Shown: positions 16,722-25,887 of the stretch, piece by piece | Position numbering within the stretch: position 1 is the first letter of the stretch | How the letters are laid out: every line of letters begins with the position of its first letter | Assembly: GCA_030602715.1 (NCBI GenBank) | Contig: JAUVZD010000003.1 | Span: 124,001 to 188,000 of the forward strand | Source of the DNA: Candidatus Coatesiibacteriota bacterium | GTDB taxonomy: Bacteria > RBG-13-66-14 > B26-G2 > JAUVZD01 | Direction: 5' to 3' | Length of the DNA stretch: 64,000 nucleotides | Notes under the pieces: generated by a model | Databases searched by the model: none | What the model saw: only the letters and a program-made list of their open reading frames with translations | Told to the model about the DNA's origin: nothing | Made by a program: the position numbers and the translations under genes

Positions 16722-17954
16722 TTATGCTCCAAACTTCTCAGATGCCCCCATCAGGTTGAGCATAATGGGCATCAGGTCCATTCCCCGGATTCGTCCCAAT
16801 CCTCCCCCGCTGCACGGTCGCTCGCCGAAGCCGGTGACCCCATCTGGGCGGGTCATCTTCCCCCAGACCGCTATGGGGACGGAGTCGCCGGTGTGATCGC
16901 GGAAGGCTACCGGCGTGGAATGGTCGGCAAGGACGGCGATGTGGGTGTCGCTCTCCTTTATCCCTTCGTAGATTATCCCCAGCATCCTGTCCGCTTTCTC
17001 AATGGCGGAGATCTTCTTTATGGCGTCGCCGTCGTGCCCGCCCAGGTCCGGGGCTTTGATGTTGGTGAACACCAGGTCATACTTCTTGAGTGCTGTTAGC
17101 ACCGCCCGGGCAAGGGCTTTCTCGTCGGTGTCGTAGCCCCCGGTGGCGGTGGGCACATCTATCAACGCCAAGCCCAGAAAACGGGCTATTCCCCGAATCA
17201 ACCCCACCTCAACCACAGCGGAACCCTTGATACCATAGCGCTCACTGAAGGGCTGAACCCGGGGGGCTATTCCGGCTCCACGCAGGAGTATGCAGTTGGC
17301 AGTCGGCTTTCCCTCCTTTTGGCGTTTTTTGTTGATGGGATGGTCGCCAAAAAGCTCCTTTGCCCTCTCTATCAGCTTATCCACCAACCCGGCGGTGCGC
17401 TCCGCCTCCTCGGTCAAAGGGCGAGCTTTGGGGATGGGACTGCCCTCACGGTGGGGGTCGGCGTCCTCTATTTCGCCGGAAAGGTCCTCTCCCCTCAGAA
17501 TCACCGCACCTCTGTGGGCGGTGGAGGCTTTGCACAATATCTTCACTCCGTCTATCTCCAAGCCATTGAGCAGGGATGCCAGCTCATCGGTGCCCTCGTC
17601 CTCCTGGATGCGTCCGGCACGGCGGTCAATCACCACTCCCTTATCGTCAATGGTGGCGAAATTCATGCGCAGAGCCACATCCCCGCCTTTTACCTCAAGC
17701 CCCGCTCCTATGGCTTCAAAGGGACCTCGCCCGGTGTAATATTGATAGGGGTCGTAACCGAAGAGGGCTAAGTGGGCGGTATCCGAACCGGGTCGCACAC
17801 CGGGGGCGATGGGGTCAAGAATTCCACATTCTCCTTGCTCCGCTATCAAGTCCATGTTGGGGGTTTCGGCGGCTTCTATGGTGGTTGCGCCGCCCAGCTC
17901 GGCGAGGGGGCGTCCAGCCATACCATCGGCGATGAAGATAATGCCTTTTGCCAT
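16722..17954 (-). CDS. apgM: 2,3-bisphosphoglycerate-independent phosphoglycerate mutase, archaeal type
   Basis: A 410-residue alkaline-phosphatase-superfamily enzyme that interconverts 3- and 2-phosphoglycerate. The start IIFIADGMAGRPLAELGG and the nucleophile segment RPGSDTAHLALFGYDP (Ser) identify the archaeal-type (aPGAM) branch, which is shorter than the bacterial GpmI of about 510 residues. Later metal-ligand segments include DLGGHDGD and LADHSTPV. AGGAG precedes its ATG, and a TTGCAT-17-TATACT promoter lies upstream. It is divergent from proS, also of an archaeal-like type. Confidence 0.93.
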   Translation of the reverse strand: MAKGIIFIADGMAGRPLAELGGATTIEAAETPNMDLIAEQGECGILDPIAPGVRPGSDTAHLALFGYDPYQYYTGRGPFEAIGAGLEVKGGDVALRMNFATIDDKGVVIDRRAGRIQEDEGTDELASLLNGLEIDGVKILCKASTAHRGAVILRGEDLSGEIEDADPHREGSPIPKARPLTEEAERTAGLVDKLIERAKELFGDHPINKKRQKEGKPTANCILLRGAGIAPRVQPFSERYGIKGSAVVEVGLIRGIARFLGLALIDVPTATGGYDTDEKALARAVLTALKKYDLVFTNIKAPDLGGHDGDAIKKISAIEKADRMLGIIYEGIKESDTHIAVLADHSTPVAFRDHTGDSVPIAVWGKMTRPDGVTGFGERPCSGGGLGRIRGMDLMPIMLNLMGASEKFGA

Positions 17955-17986
17955 ACGACTTGCTCCTGTTGGATGGATTTTTGCAT

Positions 17987-18015
17987 AGTATATAACTCGG
18001 CGGCGGGCAATGCAA
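17987..18015 (-). promoter_or_regulatory. Promoter for the phosphoglycerate mutase gene
   Basis: On the minus strand TTGCAT (18015-18010), 17 bases, TATACT (17992-17987), with the start codon about 33 bases downstream. Confidence 0.6.
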
Positions 18016-18055
18016 GGGCAAATGTCAACTTGTGGGCTTTGAGGTCAGAAAAATC

Positions 18056-18083
18056 TTGTGCTTATGGATTATTCTGATATAAT
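18056..18083 (+). promoter_or_regulatory. Promoter for proS
   Basis: TTGTGC (18056-18061), 16 bases, perfect TATAAT (18078-18083). Transcription would begin near 18090, which rules out any proS start upstream of that point. Confidence 0.62.
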
Positions 18084-18129
18084 CGCTCCTATAAAATTTT
18101 TTCCGGTGATAGTCCGAAGGAGAATCGCT

Positions 18130-19575
18130 ATGGAAGAGAAGAAGATGGTCACTGCAATCACCGGTCAGGCGGAGGATTTTTCCCAGTGGTATGTGGATGT
18201 CATTCGCAAGGCTGAACTTGCCGACTACGCCCCGGTGCGGGGTTGTATGGTCATCCGTCCCTACGGCTTTGGCATCTGGGAGCGAGCGCGGGACTTGTTG
18301 GATTTGCGCATCAAGCGGGACGCCGGTTGCCAGAACGCTTACTTTCCTCTATTTATCCCGCAATCGTATTTAGAGAAGGAAGCCGAACATGTGGAGGGCT
18401 TCGCACCGGAGGTGGCTTGGGTCACCCACGGGGGAGACGAGGAGCTGGAGGAGCGGTTGGCTATCCGACCGACTTCGGAAGCTATCATCTGTTCTATGTA
18501 TTCCAAATGGATTTCCTCCTATCGGGACCTGCCCCTGCTCATCAATCAATGGTCCAATGTGGTCCGTTGGGAGAAGGTCACCCGCCCCTTCTTACGCACC
18601 ACCGAGTTTCTCTGGCAGGAGGGGCATACCGTTCACCAAAGCGAGGAGGAAGCCGAGGAATATACCCTGATGATTTTACAGATGTATAAGGATTTCTTCT
18701 GGGAGGATCTGGCTATACCGGTTATTGACGGCATAAAGAGCGAGCGGGAGAAGTTCGCCGGAGCTTTACGCACCTACGCTGTGGAGGCGATGATGCCCGA
18801 CGGACGGTCTTTGCAAGCCGGCACCAGCCATAACCTGGGACAGCACTTCGCCAAGGTCTTTGATATCAAATATCTGGACGAGAAGCAGAAGGAGGTCTAT
18901 GCCTGGCAGACCTCCTGGGGGGTCTCCAGCAGGATTATCGGGGCTTTGATAATGACCCACGGTGACGACAGCGGGCTGATGCTTCCGCCCAAAGTGGCAC
19001 CGGTTCAGGTGGTGGTGGTGCCCATCATCTTTGACGCCACCAAGGAGAAGGTTCTTGCGGAATCCCGCAAGCTGGCAGAGGAGCTGAACTCCGAGGGGAT
19101 TGCTTGCAAGGTGGATGACCGAGAGGGGCAGACCGCGGGATGGAAGTTTGCCGAATGGGAGATGCGGGGTGTGCCCCTGCGTCTGGAGGTGGGTCCCAAG
19201 GACCTGGAGAAGGGAACGGTGCTCTCAGTTCGCCGGGACAACCGCAAGAAGGAGTTTATTCCCCGGGATGGCGTCTCCGCTTTCATAAAAGACTTTCTGC
19301 CCGCCTTCCAGCAGGACCTGCTAAAGCGGGCTGAGGAGCGGCAGGAGGCTCTGACTCAGGTGGTGGAGGATTATGGAGAGTTCAAGCACTTGATGGAGGG
19401 TCGCCCCGGCTTTCTAATCTCCGGCTGGTGCGGAGATGATGCCTGTGAGGGCAAAATCCAGGAGGAGACCAAAGCTACGGTGCGGGTCATCCCCCTGGAT
19501 GAGATGGATTTTCCCAAAAAGTGTCTCTGTGGTAAGAAGGCGAAGAGGGCGGCTTATTATGCCAAGGCTTATTAG
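18130..19575 (+). CDS. proS: Prolyl-tRNA synthetase, type 3 (archaeal/eukaryotic-like)
   Basis: This class II synthetase charges tRNA-Pro. The 481 residues match type 3 enzymes, which lack the editing insertion of the longer E. coli type. Motif 2 is seen around RWEKVTRPFLRTTEFLWQEG and motif 3 follows later. The C-terminal zinc-binding domain is present (CGDDACEGK, then KKCLCGKKAKRAAYYAKAY) and ends in Tyr as in this branch. ATG 18130 has AAGGAGA upstream and lies after the mapped promoter, so earlier in-frame codons are excluded. Confidence 0.95.
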   Translation: MEEKKMVTAITGQAEDFSQWYVDVIRKAELADYAPVRGCMVIRPYGFGIWERARDLLDLRIKRDAGCQNAYFPLFIPQSYLEKEAEHVEGFAPEVAWVTHGGDEELEERLAIRPTSEAIICSMYSKWISSYRDLPLLINQWSNVVRWEKVTRPFLRTTEFLWQEGHTVHQSEEEAEEYTLMILQMYKDFFWEDLAIPVIDGIKSEREKFAGALRTYAVEAMMPDGRSLQAGTSHNLGQHFAKVFDIKYLDEKQKEVYAWQTSWGVSSRIIGALIMTHGDDSGLMLPPKVAPVQVVVVPIIFDATKEKVLAESRKLAEELNSEGIACKVDDREGQTAGWKFAEWEMRGVPLRLEVGPKDLEKGTVLSVRRDNRKKEFIPRDGVSAFIKDFLPAFQQDLLKRAEERQEALTQVVEDYGEFKHLMEGRPGFLISGWCGDDACEGKIQEETKATVRVIPLDEMDFPKKCLCGKKAKRAAYYAKAY

Positions 19576-19601
19576 CTGGTGGAATAATTGACTTATAATT
19601 T

Positions 19602-19635
19602 TGTGGCGGAGAGTTGAACTCTCCGCCACAGTTTT
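19602..19635 (+). terminator. Perfect palindrome / terminator after proS
   Basis: Arms of 14 bases (19602-19615 and 19617-19630, starting TGTGGCGGAGA) around a single G are followed by GTTTTT. It lies between convergent proS and the glycosyltransferase, so it may act on both strands. It shares the GCGGAGA core with the palindrome at 15945. Confidence 0.78.
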
Positions 19636-19644
19636 TATGTCCAT

Positions 19645-20814
19645 TTACTTATCCTCCCGCCCTTCCTTGCCCCAGGCGACCTTCTGGGTGCCGAAAAGGA
19701 AGCGGAAGAATCCCACCACCAGGCTGAAGTTGATGGCGGTGAAGTAGAAGGGCATTCCCAGAACGCCTGTGCGCACCTTTGCAAGTTGCAAAAGTCCCCC
19801 GACGAAGGATAAACCATAGAAGCCCACCTGGACCCAGAAGATTATCTGATATAGCAGTTGGTGATAGTGGAAGCCCAGAAAGTATGAGATGATGAAGGCA
19901 CCCGCTAAGAAGAGGGGAGCCAACCAGCGAAGCACCTTATGCCCGAAGAAGGTGTAAGCAAGCAGACGGTATTTGGGGGAGAGGATGTAACCCAGGCGGA
20001 GGAGCGATTGGTAGTTGCCCACCCCGATGCGAAACATGCGCTTCATCTGGTCCCGCATCCGTTCGGAGGTCTGCTCCACGCCGATTGAATCCCCCTGATA
20101 GACGCAGGCAAAACCTTCGGCGCATATCTTCATGGGCAGGAAGAAATCCTCGGTGATCATGCCCCGTGGAATTTCTTGAAAGAGCTTTTGGCGGAAGGCG
20201 TAGTTTCCACCGTTTGCCCCCACCAGGACACCCATATCCCCTTCCAACCGCTTCAGCTTCTTCTCAAAACGCCAGTAGAGACTTTCACCTCTGGCTTGAG
20301 TTCCACCTCCCACGGGAACGAGATCCATCCTTCCGCAGACCACCCCTACCCTTGGGTCGGCAAAGGGGCTTACCATCTCCCGCACCGCCCGGGTGTTCTG
20401 GATGGTGTTGGCGTCGGAGAGGTAGATGAGCTCCCCTTTCGCCTCTTTCACGCAGTCGCTTATCACCGCCAATTTGCCCCTGTTTTGGGGGAACTCTATC
20501 AGGCGGATGCGCTCGTCGCCTGCCTGACGGATAATCTCGCCGGTGTTGTCAGTGCATCCGTCCAAGCCGATGATAATCTCCAGCTTGCCCGCCGGATAAT
20601 CAAGAGCTTGCAGATTGGCAAGTCTCTCACCGATGACCTTCTCCTCGTTATAGGCGGTGATAATGAGGGAGACGGTGGGGAGATATTCCTCGTCCTCAGC
20701 CAGCTTGAGCCGACGGAAGGGGTGGAGGATGAGCAATACCAGAGGATGGAAAAGGTAGGGATAGACGATTAATGCTGTCAGTGTCCAGAAGACGATATTT
20801 AGGGTTAGATACAA
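19645..20814 (-). CDS. Membrane glycosyltransferase, family 2
   Basis: A 389-residue processive-type glycosyltransferase. An N-terminal membrane helix is followed by the GT-A domain with VSLIITAYNEEKVIGERL, the nucleotide Asp in IIGLDGCTDN, and the metal-binding DxD-like LIYLSDANT. QMKRM lies at the place of the Q/RxxRW motif but lacks the Trp. Two or three membrane helices close the protein. TTG at 20814 follows GAGGAAAA. It is third in a ridA-mtaB-GT set (37 bases after mtaB). Sugar donor and product, such as a polysaccharide or glycolipid, are not readable. Confidence 0.85.
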   Translation of the reverse strand: MYLTLNIVFWTLTALIVYPYLFHPLVLLILHPFRRLKLAEDEEYLPTVSLIITAYNEEKVIGERLANLQALDYPAGKLEIIIGLDGCTDNTGEIIRQAGDERIRLIEFPQNRGKLAVISDCVKEAKGELIYLSDANTIQNTRAVREMVSPFADPRVGVVCGRMDLVPVGGGTQARGESLYWRFEKKLKRLEGDMGVLVGANGGNYAFRQKLFQEIPRGMITEDFFLPMKICAEGFACVYQGDSIGVEQTSERMRDQMKRMFRIGVGNYQSLLRLGYILSPKYRLLAYTFFGHKVLRWLAPLFLAGAFIISYFLGFHYHQLLYQIIFWVQVGFYGLSFVGGLLQLAKVRTGVLGMPFYFTAINFSLVVGFFRFLFGTQKVAWGKEGREDK

Positions 20815-20851
20815 GGCTTTTCCTCATTTCAGCTCTGTCTTTGCCGACTGT

Positions 20852-22132
20852 TTACCAGGCATCTCCCACCGCCCGGGCGGTTGTCCCGCTCTCCTCAATG
20901 GAGTCAATTTTCACCGGGATGAAGCGGTTGTGAAAGCCGACCGTTCCCGGCAGGCGCACTCGCAGGTAGTTCTCGGAAAGTCCCTCGGCTTCGGCGGGAG
21001 GAGAACTTTCCACCAGTATGGTCAGCTCGGTCCCCAGCATAGCTTGCTGGAAAAGTAGGTTTTTCTCTTTTCCCAGGGTGCGCAGGCTTTCACTGCGAGC
21101 TTTCTTTGTCTGGGGTTCTACCCGTCCATCCATCCCGGCGGCTGGGGTTCCCGGGCGATGGGAGTAGCTGAATACATGCAGGTAGGTGACGGGCAGACGC
21201 TCTATGAGCTGAACGGTTAAAGCAAAGTCGTCATCGGTCTCGCCGGGGAAACCGACTATGACATCGGCGCCGATTCCAATCCCCGGCACCCTCTCCGCCA
21301 ACTCCTCCACCAATGAGGTGAAGTGCTGGGGTGTGTATCGCCGCCCCATCAGGCGCAATATCCGTTCCGAGCCGCTTTGCAGGGGAAGATGGATGTGGGC
21401 GGCAAGTTTTCCCTTTTCCGCAAGCATCTCCTTTATCGCTGGGGTGACCAGATTGGGTTCAATGGAGGAGAGGCGTAGCCGCCCCAGTCCGGGGAGATTC
21501 ATCAGTCGCTCTAAAAGCCCCGCCAGGTCAACCCCATTGCTCTGGTAACCACCCAGATTGATGCCGGTCAGCACTATCTCCCGATAATCCCCATCTATCA
21601 GCACCCGAGCCGCCTCCAGCACTCTGGGCAGGGGTTCGCTCTTGGGCTTACCCCGTGCCAGCCGAACCTTGCAGAATGTGCAGGTGAAATCGCAACCCTC
21701 CTGCACCTTTAGAAAAGCACGACTGCGCCCGCTGAAACCACGAACCAGAGGTCGGGGTGAGCCGTTGGGCTTAATGCCGTAGGGGGCTAGCCGTTCCACC
21801 AGCAACCCCTTTTCGCTTAAGGGCAGGACCAGACCCACACCGTCAATTTCGGCTAGTTCCTCGGGGTTGGTGGTGGCATAACAGCCGGTGACCACCACCA
21901 GGGCTTGGGGGTTGGTGCGGTGGGCACGACGGGCAAGCTGTCTGCTCTTATAATCGGCTCGGGAGGTGACCGTGCAGGTGTTGACTATATAAACATCCGC
22001 CTCGGCGTTGAAGGGGACAATGCAGGCGCCGGCGGAGGTGAGCGACTCCCGCATACCCTCGGTCTCATACTGGTTGAGTTTACAGCCGATGGTGGCTAAG
22101 GCTACCCTGGGGCTTTCCCTGATTCCACTCAC
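20852..22132 (-). CDS. mtaB: tRNA threonylcarbamoyladenosine methylthiotransferase
   Basis: A 426-residue radical SAM methylthiotransferase that converts t6A37 to ms2t6A in tRNAs. The N-terminal MTTase domain has three cluster cysteines, at Cys17 in IGCKLNQYE, Cys53 in NTCTVTSRAD and one in TGCYATT. The radical SAM cluster motif is CDFTCTFC near residue 150, followed by ARGKPKSEPL. A C-terminal TRAM-like beta domain is present. IGCKLNQYE is the MtaB form and differs from MiaB. The GTG start at 22132 lies 13 bases after the ridA stop. Confidence 0.93.
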   Translation of the reverse strand: MSGIRESPRVALATIGCKLNQYETEGMRESLTSAGACIVPFNAEADVYIVNTCTVTSRADYKSRQLARRAHRTNPQALVVVTGCYATTNPEELAEIDGVGLVLPLSEKGLLVERLAPYGIKPNGSPRPLVRGFSGRSRAFLKVQEGCDFTCTFCKVRLARGKPKSEPLPRVLEAARVLIDGDYREIVLTGINLGGYQSNGVDLAGLLERLMNLPGLGRLRLSSIEPNLVTPAIKEMLAEKGKLAAHIHLPLQSGSERILRLMGRRYTPQHFTSLVEELAERVPGIGIGADVIVGFPGETDDDFALTVQLIERLPVTYLHVFSYSHRPGTPAAGMDGRVEPQTKKARSESLRTLGKEKNLLFQQAMLGTELTILVESSPPAEAEGLSENYLRVRLPGTVGFHNRFIPVKIDSIEESGTTARAVGDAW

Positions 22133-22145
22133 TTCTCGCTCCGGA

Positions 22146-22523
22146 TTATGCCATCACCGCAATGCAGTCTATCTCCACCAACGCCCCTTTGGGCAGGTCT
22201 GATACCTGCACCGTGGCTCTAGCCGGCAGGGTCTTCTCAAAGAACTGGGCATAGACGGCGTTCATGACGCCGAAATCGTCCAGGTCTTTAAGGAAAACGG
22301 TGGTCTTTACCACGCCGTCCAGGCTGGCGCCGCTTGCCCCCAGAATGGCGGCGATGTTGCTCAGGGCTTGGTGGGTCTGGCTTTCAATGGTCGCCCCGGC
22401 AAGCTCATCCGTGGCTGGGTCTATGCCCAGCTGACCGCTGACGAAGACCAGCCCCCCGGCGGCGATTCCCTGCGAATAGGGACCAACGGCTTTGGGGGCG
22501 TCTTTGGTGGATATGTGATGCAT
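22146..22523 (-). CDS. ridA: RidA family 2-iminobutanoate/2-iminopropanoate deaminase
   Basis: A 125-residue YjgF/RidA protein that hydrolyses reactive enamine/imine products of pyridoxal enzymes. Family signatures are [20 protein letters not shown] and [21 protein letters not shown], which includes the substrate-binding Arg. GAGGTGGGAAG precedes the ATG. It leads the ridA-mtaB-glycosyltransferase operon and has a strong promoter with an inverted repeat over the expected transcription start. Confidence 0.94.
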   Translation of the reverse strand: MHHISTKDAPKAVGPYSQGIAAGGLVFVSGQLGIDPATDELAGATIESQTHQALSNIAAILGASGASLDGVVKTTVFLKDLDDFGVMNAVYAQFFEKTLPARATVQVSDLPKGALVEIDCIAVMA

Positions 22524-22541
22524 CTTCCCACCTCACTTGGG

Positions 22542-22560
22542 TGTTTACACTAAGTAAACA
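22542..22560 (-). promoter_or_regulatory. Operator-like inverted repeat at the ridA promoter
   Basis: TGTTTAC-ACTAA-GTAAACA, perfect 7-base arms with a 5-base spacer. It begins two bases downstream of the -10 box, over the predicted +1, a standard position for a repressor. No matching regulator is in the window. Confidence 0.5.
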
Positions 22561-22562
22561 GA

Positions 22563-22591
22563 ATTTTATCTAATCGTTGCGGTAATGTCAA
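22563..22591 (-). promoter_or_regulatory. Promoter of the ridA operon
   Basis: On the minus strand TTGACA (22591-22586), 17 bases, TAAAAT (22568-22563). Confidence 0.75.
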
Positions 22592-22640
22592 GGGTGAGAA
22601 GATGTTGTGGTTTTTGCTGTAGCTTGTTAAAAACCCTGCA

Positions 22641-22671
22641 ATAAAGCCCCCCATCCTTCGGGGGGCTTTAT
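22641..22671 (-). terminator. Terminator after clpC
   Basis: Twelve-base arms ATAAAGCCCCCC / GGGGGGCTTTAT around a 7-base loop, 35 bases past the clpC stop. A T-run follows on the minus strand after a few bases. Confidence 0.8.
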
Positions 22672-22705
22672 CTTTCTTTGATAATCAAATCACTCCCGTG
22701 CCAAC

Positions 22706-25123
22706 CTACCCAAACACCAGCTTTCCATCCTTCACCCCCACCTTTACCTCATCCCCGGGCTTGTATTCGCCCTTCAGTATGGCGTTTGCCAGAGGGGTTG
22801 ACACCAGCCGGTCCACCGCCCGTTTTAACGGTCTAGCGCCGAAGGCGGGGTCGTAGCCCTCCTCTGCCAGAAGCTCCTTGGCGGGCTCGCTCACCTCCAG
22901 GGTAATCTCCTTCTCGGAAAGCCTCTCCTCCACATCGGAGAGGAACAGGTCAACAATCTGTTTTATCTCTGCCTTGCTCAATGCGGTGAAGACGATGATG
23001 TCGTCCACGCGGTTCAGGAACTCCGGACGGAAGTGGCGGTGCACCTCCTCCAGCACCTCATTCTTCATCCGCTCGTAGGCTGATTTATCCTCGGCGAAGT
23101 CCGGTCGCTCGCTCATCTGTCGTATCCGCTCCGCCCCGATGTTGGAGGTCATGATGATGATGGTATTGCGGAAGTCAACCACCCGACCGTGGCTGTCGGT
23201 CAGCCGCCCCTCATCCAGCACCTGAAGCAGGATGTTGAAGACATCCGGATGGGCTTTCTCAATCTCGTCCAACAGGATCACGGAGTAAGGCTTTCTGCGC
23301 ACCGCCTCGGTAAGCTGTCCGCCCTCCTCGTAGCCCACATAGCCCGGAGGCGCCCCCACCAGTCGGGATACATTGAACGCCTCCATATATTCGCTCATGT
23401 CTAGGCGCACGATTGCCTCCTCGCTGCCGTAGAGGAAGCGAGCCAGCGAGCGGGCAAGTTCGGTCTTGCCCACGCCGGTGGGACCCAGGAAGATGAAGGA
23501 GCCGGAGGGACGATTGGGGTCGGAGAGACCGGCTCTGGCGTTACGCACCACCTGGGAGACCGCATTTACCGCAGTATCCTGGCCGATAAGCCGTTTGTGG
23601 ATGAACTCCTCCATATGCAGTAGCCTTTCCGACTCCTCCTCGGTCAGCTCGGTTATGGGGATGCCGGTCCATTTGCTGATTACCTCAGCCACATTCTCCC
23701 GCCCCACCACAGCCTTTTTTGCGGTCTCCGCTTTGGTCTTCTCCCACTCCTGTTTGACCTGGTTGAGCTTGGCGGAGAGCTCCAGCTCCTGGACGTGGAG
23801 ACGCTGGGCGGTCTCAAAGTCCTGTCTGCTGATCGCCGACTCCTTCTCCATGTTCAGGCGGGCAATCTCCTCCTCCTTCTCACGCAGGTCAGGGGGGATG
23901 ATGAGGTTTGCCAGGCGCACCGAGGCAGCGGCTTCATCAATGCAATCTATGGCTTTGTCCGGCAGGTATCGTCCGCTGATGTAGCGAGCGGAGAGGGTTG
24001 CGGCGGCGTTTATCGCCTCGTCGGAGATGGTAACCTTGTGGTGGGCTTCGTAGCGGTCGCGCAGTCCTTTGAGTATCTCCACAGTCTCCTCCACCGTCGG
24101 TTCGTCCACAATAATCGTCTGGAACCTGCGCTCCAGAGCGGCGTCCTTCTCAATATATTTCCGATATTCGTCCAGGGTGGTAGCGCCGATTGCCTGCAGG
24201 TCGCCCCGGGCGAGAGCCGGCTTGAGGATGTTTGCCGCATCTATGGCTCCTTCGGCGGCGCCGGCACCCACCAGGGTGTGCATCTCGTCTATGAAGAGGA
24301 TGACATCGCCGGACTTGGTCACCTCCTCCACCACATTCTTCAGTCGGTCCTCAAACTCACCTCGGAACTTGGTGCCGGCTACCAGTCCCGCTAGATCCAG
24401 GTTGATGACCCGCTTGTCGGCAATCACCTCCGGCACCTCATTCTCTGCAATCTTGCGGGCGAGCCCCTCAACGATGGCGGTCTTGCCCACCCCCGGCTCG
24501 CCGATGAGCACCGGGTTGTTCTTGGTTCGGCGGGATAGTATATGTATGACCCGCTCAATCTCATCATCCCGACCGATGACCGGGTCCAGCTTATCCTTGC
24601 GCGCCAGGTCGGTCAGGTCCCGCCCGAAGGCGTCCAGCGCCGGTGTCTCGCTCTCCGGGCTTGCTCCGTAGCGACCTTTGTCCTCCATGCTGGCGTGCTT
24701 GAACAGGGAGGCTCTCACCTTGGAGGGGTCGGCACCCAGGTTGGTCAGAGCTCGCTTGGCGGTGCTATCCGGCTCCTCCAGGATGCCTATCATCAGGTGT
24801 TCCACACCGACATATTTTTGACCGCTTGCTCCCGCCTCGTCCACCGCCCGGCGGATGACCGACTTCGCACGGGGGGAGAACTCAAGATACTGCACCCCGG
24901 TGGTGGGAGGGGGCTCCTCGGCACAGAGGCGCTCCACTTCCCGGCGGACGGCGTCAAAGGTTATCCCCTCCTCCTCCAGTGCCGACCGCACCGGGGATTT
25001 GATATCCCTGGCACAGCCCACCAGCAGGTGTTCTGTGCCTATCTGGGGCATGCCCAGGGCTCTCGCCTCGTCCTGAGCGAAGCGGATAGCCTCCTGAGCC
25101 ATGGGGTTGAAATACTCTTCCAT
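22706..25123 (-). CDS. clpC: ClpC-type AAA+ unfoldase, ATPase subunit of Clp protease
   Basis: An 805-residue Hsp100 protein that unfolds substrates for ClpP. The N-domain with two Clp repeats covers residues 1-145. The first AAA module has Walker A GEPGVGKT near residue 210. A UVR motif follows at about 425-460 ([19 protein letters not shown]), which marks ClpC and distinguishes it from ClpB with its long coiled-coil middle domain. The second module has GPTGVGKT near residue 545 and ends in the D2-small domain. An extended -10 (TGGTATAAT on the minus strand at 25163-25171) lies upstream. No clpP, mcsA/B or ctsR is adjacent. Confidence 0.94.
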   Translation of the reverse strand: MEEYFNPMAQEAIRFAQDEARALGMPQIGTEHLLVGCARDIKSPVRSALEEEGITFDAVRREVERLCAEEPPPTTGVQYLEFSPRAKSVIRRAVDEAGASGQKYVGVEHLMIGILEEPDSTAKRALTNLGADPSKVRASLFKHASMEDKGRYGASPESETPALDAFGRDLTDLARKDKLDPVIGRDDEIERVIHILSRRTKNNPVLIGEPGVGKTAIVEGLARKIAENEVPEVIADKRVINLDLAGLVAGTKFRGEFEDRLKNVVEEVTKSGDVILFIDEMHTLVGAGAAEGAIDAANILKPALARGDLQAIGATTLDEYRKYIEKDAALERRFQTIIVDEPTVEETVEILKGLRDRYEAHHKVTISDEAINAAATLSARYISGRYLPDKAIDCIDEAAASVRLANLIIPPDLREKEEEIARLNMEKESAISRQDFETAQRLHVQELELSAKLNQVKQEWEKTKAETAKKAVVGRENVAEVISKWTGIPITELTEEESERLLHMEEFIHKRLIGQDTAVNAVSQVVRNARAGLSDPNRPSGSFIFLGPTGVGKTELARSLARFLYGSEEAIVRLDMSEYMEAFNVSRLVGAPPGYVGYEEGGQLTEAVRRKPYSVILLDEIEKAHPDVFNILLQVLDEGRLTDSHGRVVDFRNTIIIMTSNIGAERIRQMSERPDFAEDKSAYERMKNEVLEEVHRHFRPEFLNRVDDIIVFTALSKAEIKQIVDLFLSDVEERLSEKEITLEVSEPAKELLAEEGYDPAFGARPLKRAVDRLVSTPLANAILKGEYKPGDEVKVGVKDGKLVFG

Positions 25124-25243
25124 CTATGTCAACCTTTCTCTGGTTAAAATGAACTTCGTTGGATTATACCATAATTTTTCGCTGGAGATGGGGCAAAAGA
25201 TATGCCAGGGGGTGGATGGGATCCCCGATTTCCCCGTTGCTCC

Positions 25244-25272
25244 TTGACAAGGTTGTTCAATAATTGTAGATT
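25244..25272 (+). promoter_or_regulatory. Promoter for the FHA genes
   Basis: TTGACA (25244-25249), 17 bases, TAGATT (25267-25272), divergent from clpC. Confidence 0.65.
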
Positions 25273-25326
25273 ATGTTTATTCAAGGTTGGGCTGATTTCC
25301 AGCTTTATTCGTAAAAGGAGAACACC

Positions 25327-25833
25327 ATGAAAGACGACGATTCTGACTTTTATACCCGTGGTGAGAAGTCCGGTAAGGATGAGCCCCGAAGGAGGGGCAA
25401 AGCTCCCAGGGGAAAGCCCGGCGATGATGCCCTCACCCGCAAGGCGGCGGAGGATGAGTTTGAGTTTGAGACCGGCAAGGTTGATGTGGACGCCGAGACC
25501 AAAGTCATGGGCAGGCAGGAAGGGGCGGTCGGGGAACCCACCTTTGCCTGGCTGGTAATCGTGGAGGGGGACGGTCGGGGAATCAAGTTTGACATCTTCA
25601 CCGACCAGAATATCATCGGCAGGGGCGAGCAGTGCCACATCCAACTGGAGGACTCCTATGCCTCCGAGCTACATGCCATAATCGCCGAGAAAGAGGGGGT
25701 CTTCCATGCCTGGGATCTGGGCAGTAAGAACGGCACCAAGCTGAACGATGAGGAACTGCTCGGTCATAGCGAGCTTTCCGACGGCGATACCATAGAGATA
25801 GGCAAGACCAAGCTGGTCTTCAAAAAGGTCTAG
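25327..25833 (+). CDS. FHA-domain protein
   Basis: A 168-residue protein with a charged, probably disordered first 70 residues and a forkhead-associated domain in the last 90. The FHA core is complete, with IIGRGEQCHIQLED, SYASELHAII and GSKNGTKLNDEEL, including the Arg, Ser and Asn that contact phosphothreonine. It is cytoplasmic, with no signal peptide. A second FHA protein follows 54 bases later on the same strand. No Ser/Thr kinase is in the window, so the partner is unknown. Confidence 0.88.
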   Translation: MKDDDSDFYTRGEKSGKDEPRRRGKAPRGKPGDDALTRKAAEDEFEFETGKVDVDAETKVMGRQEGAVGEPTFAWLVIVEGDGRGIKFDIFTDQNIIGRGEQCHIQLEDSYASELHAIIAEKEGVFHAWDLGSKNGTKLNDEELLGHSELSDGDTIEIGKTKLVFKKV

Positions 25834-25887
25834 GAGATTATTTTACAATTCCTTTGACCGATTGCACTTTTTATAGGAGACGGAGTC

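Noticed and set aside
23466-25147. Several long plus-strand frames opposite clpC
   Set aside because: Antisense to conserved AAA+ motifs; Ser/Arg-rich low-complexity translations without ribosome sites.
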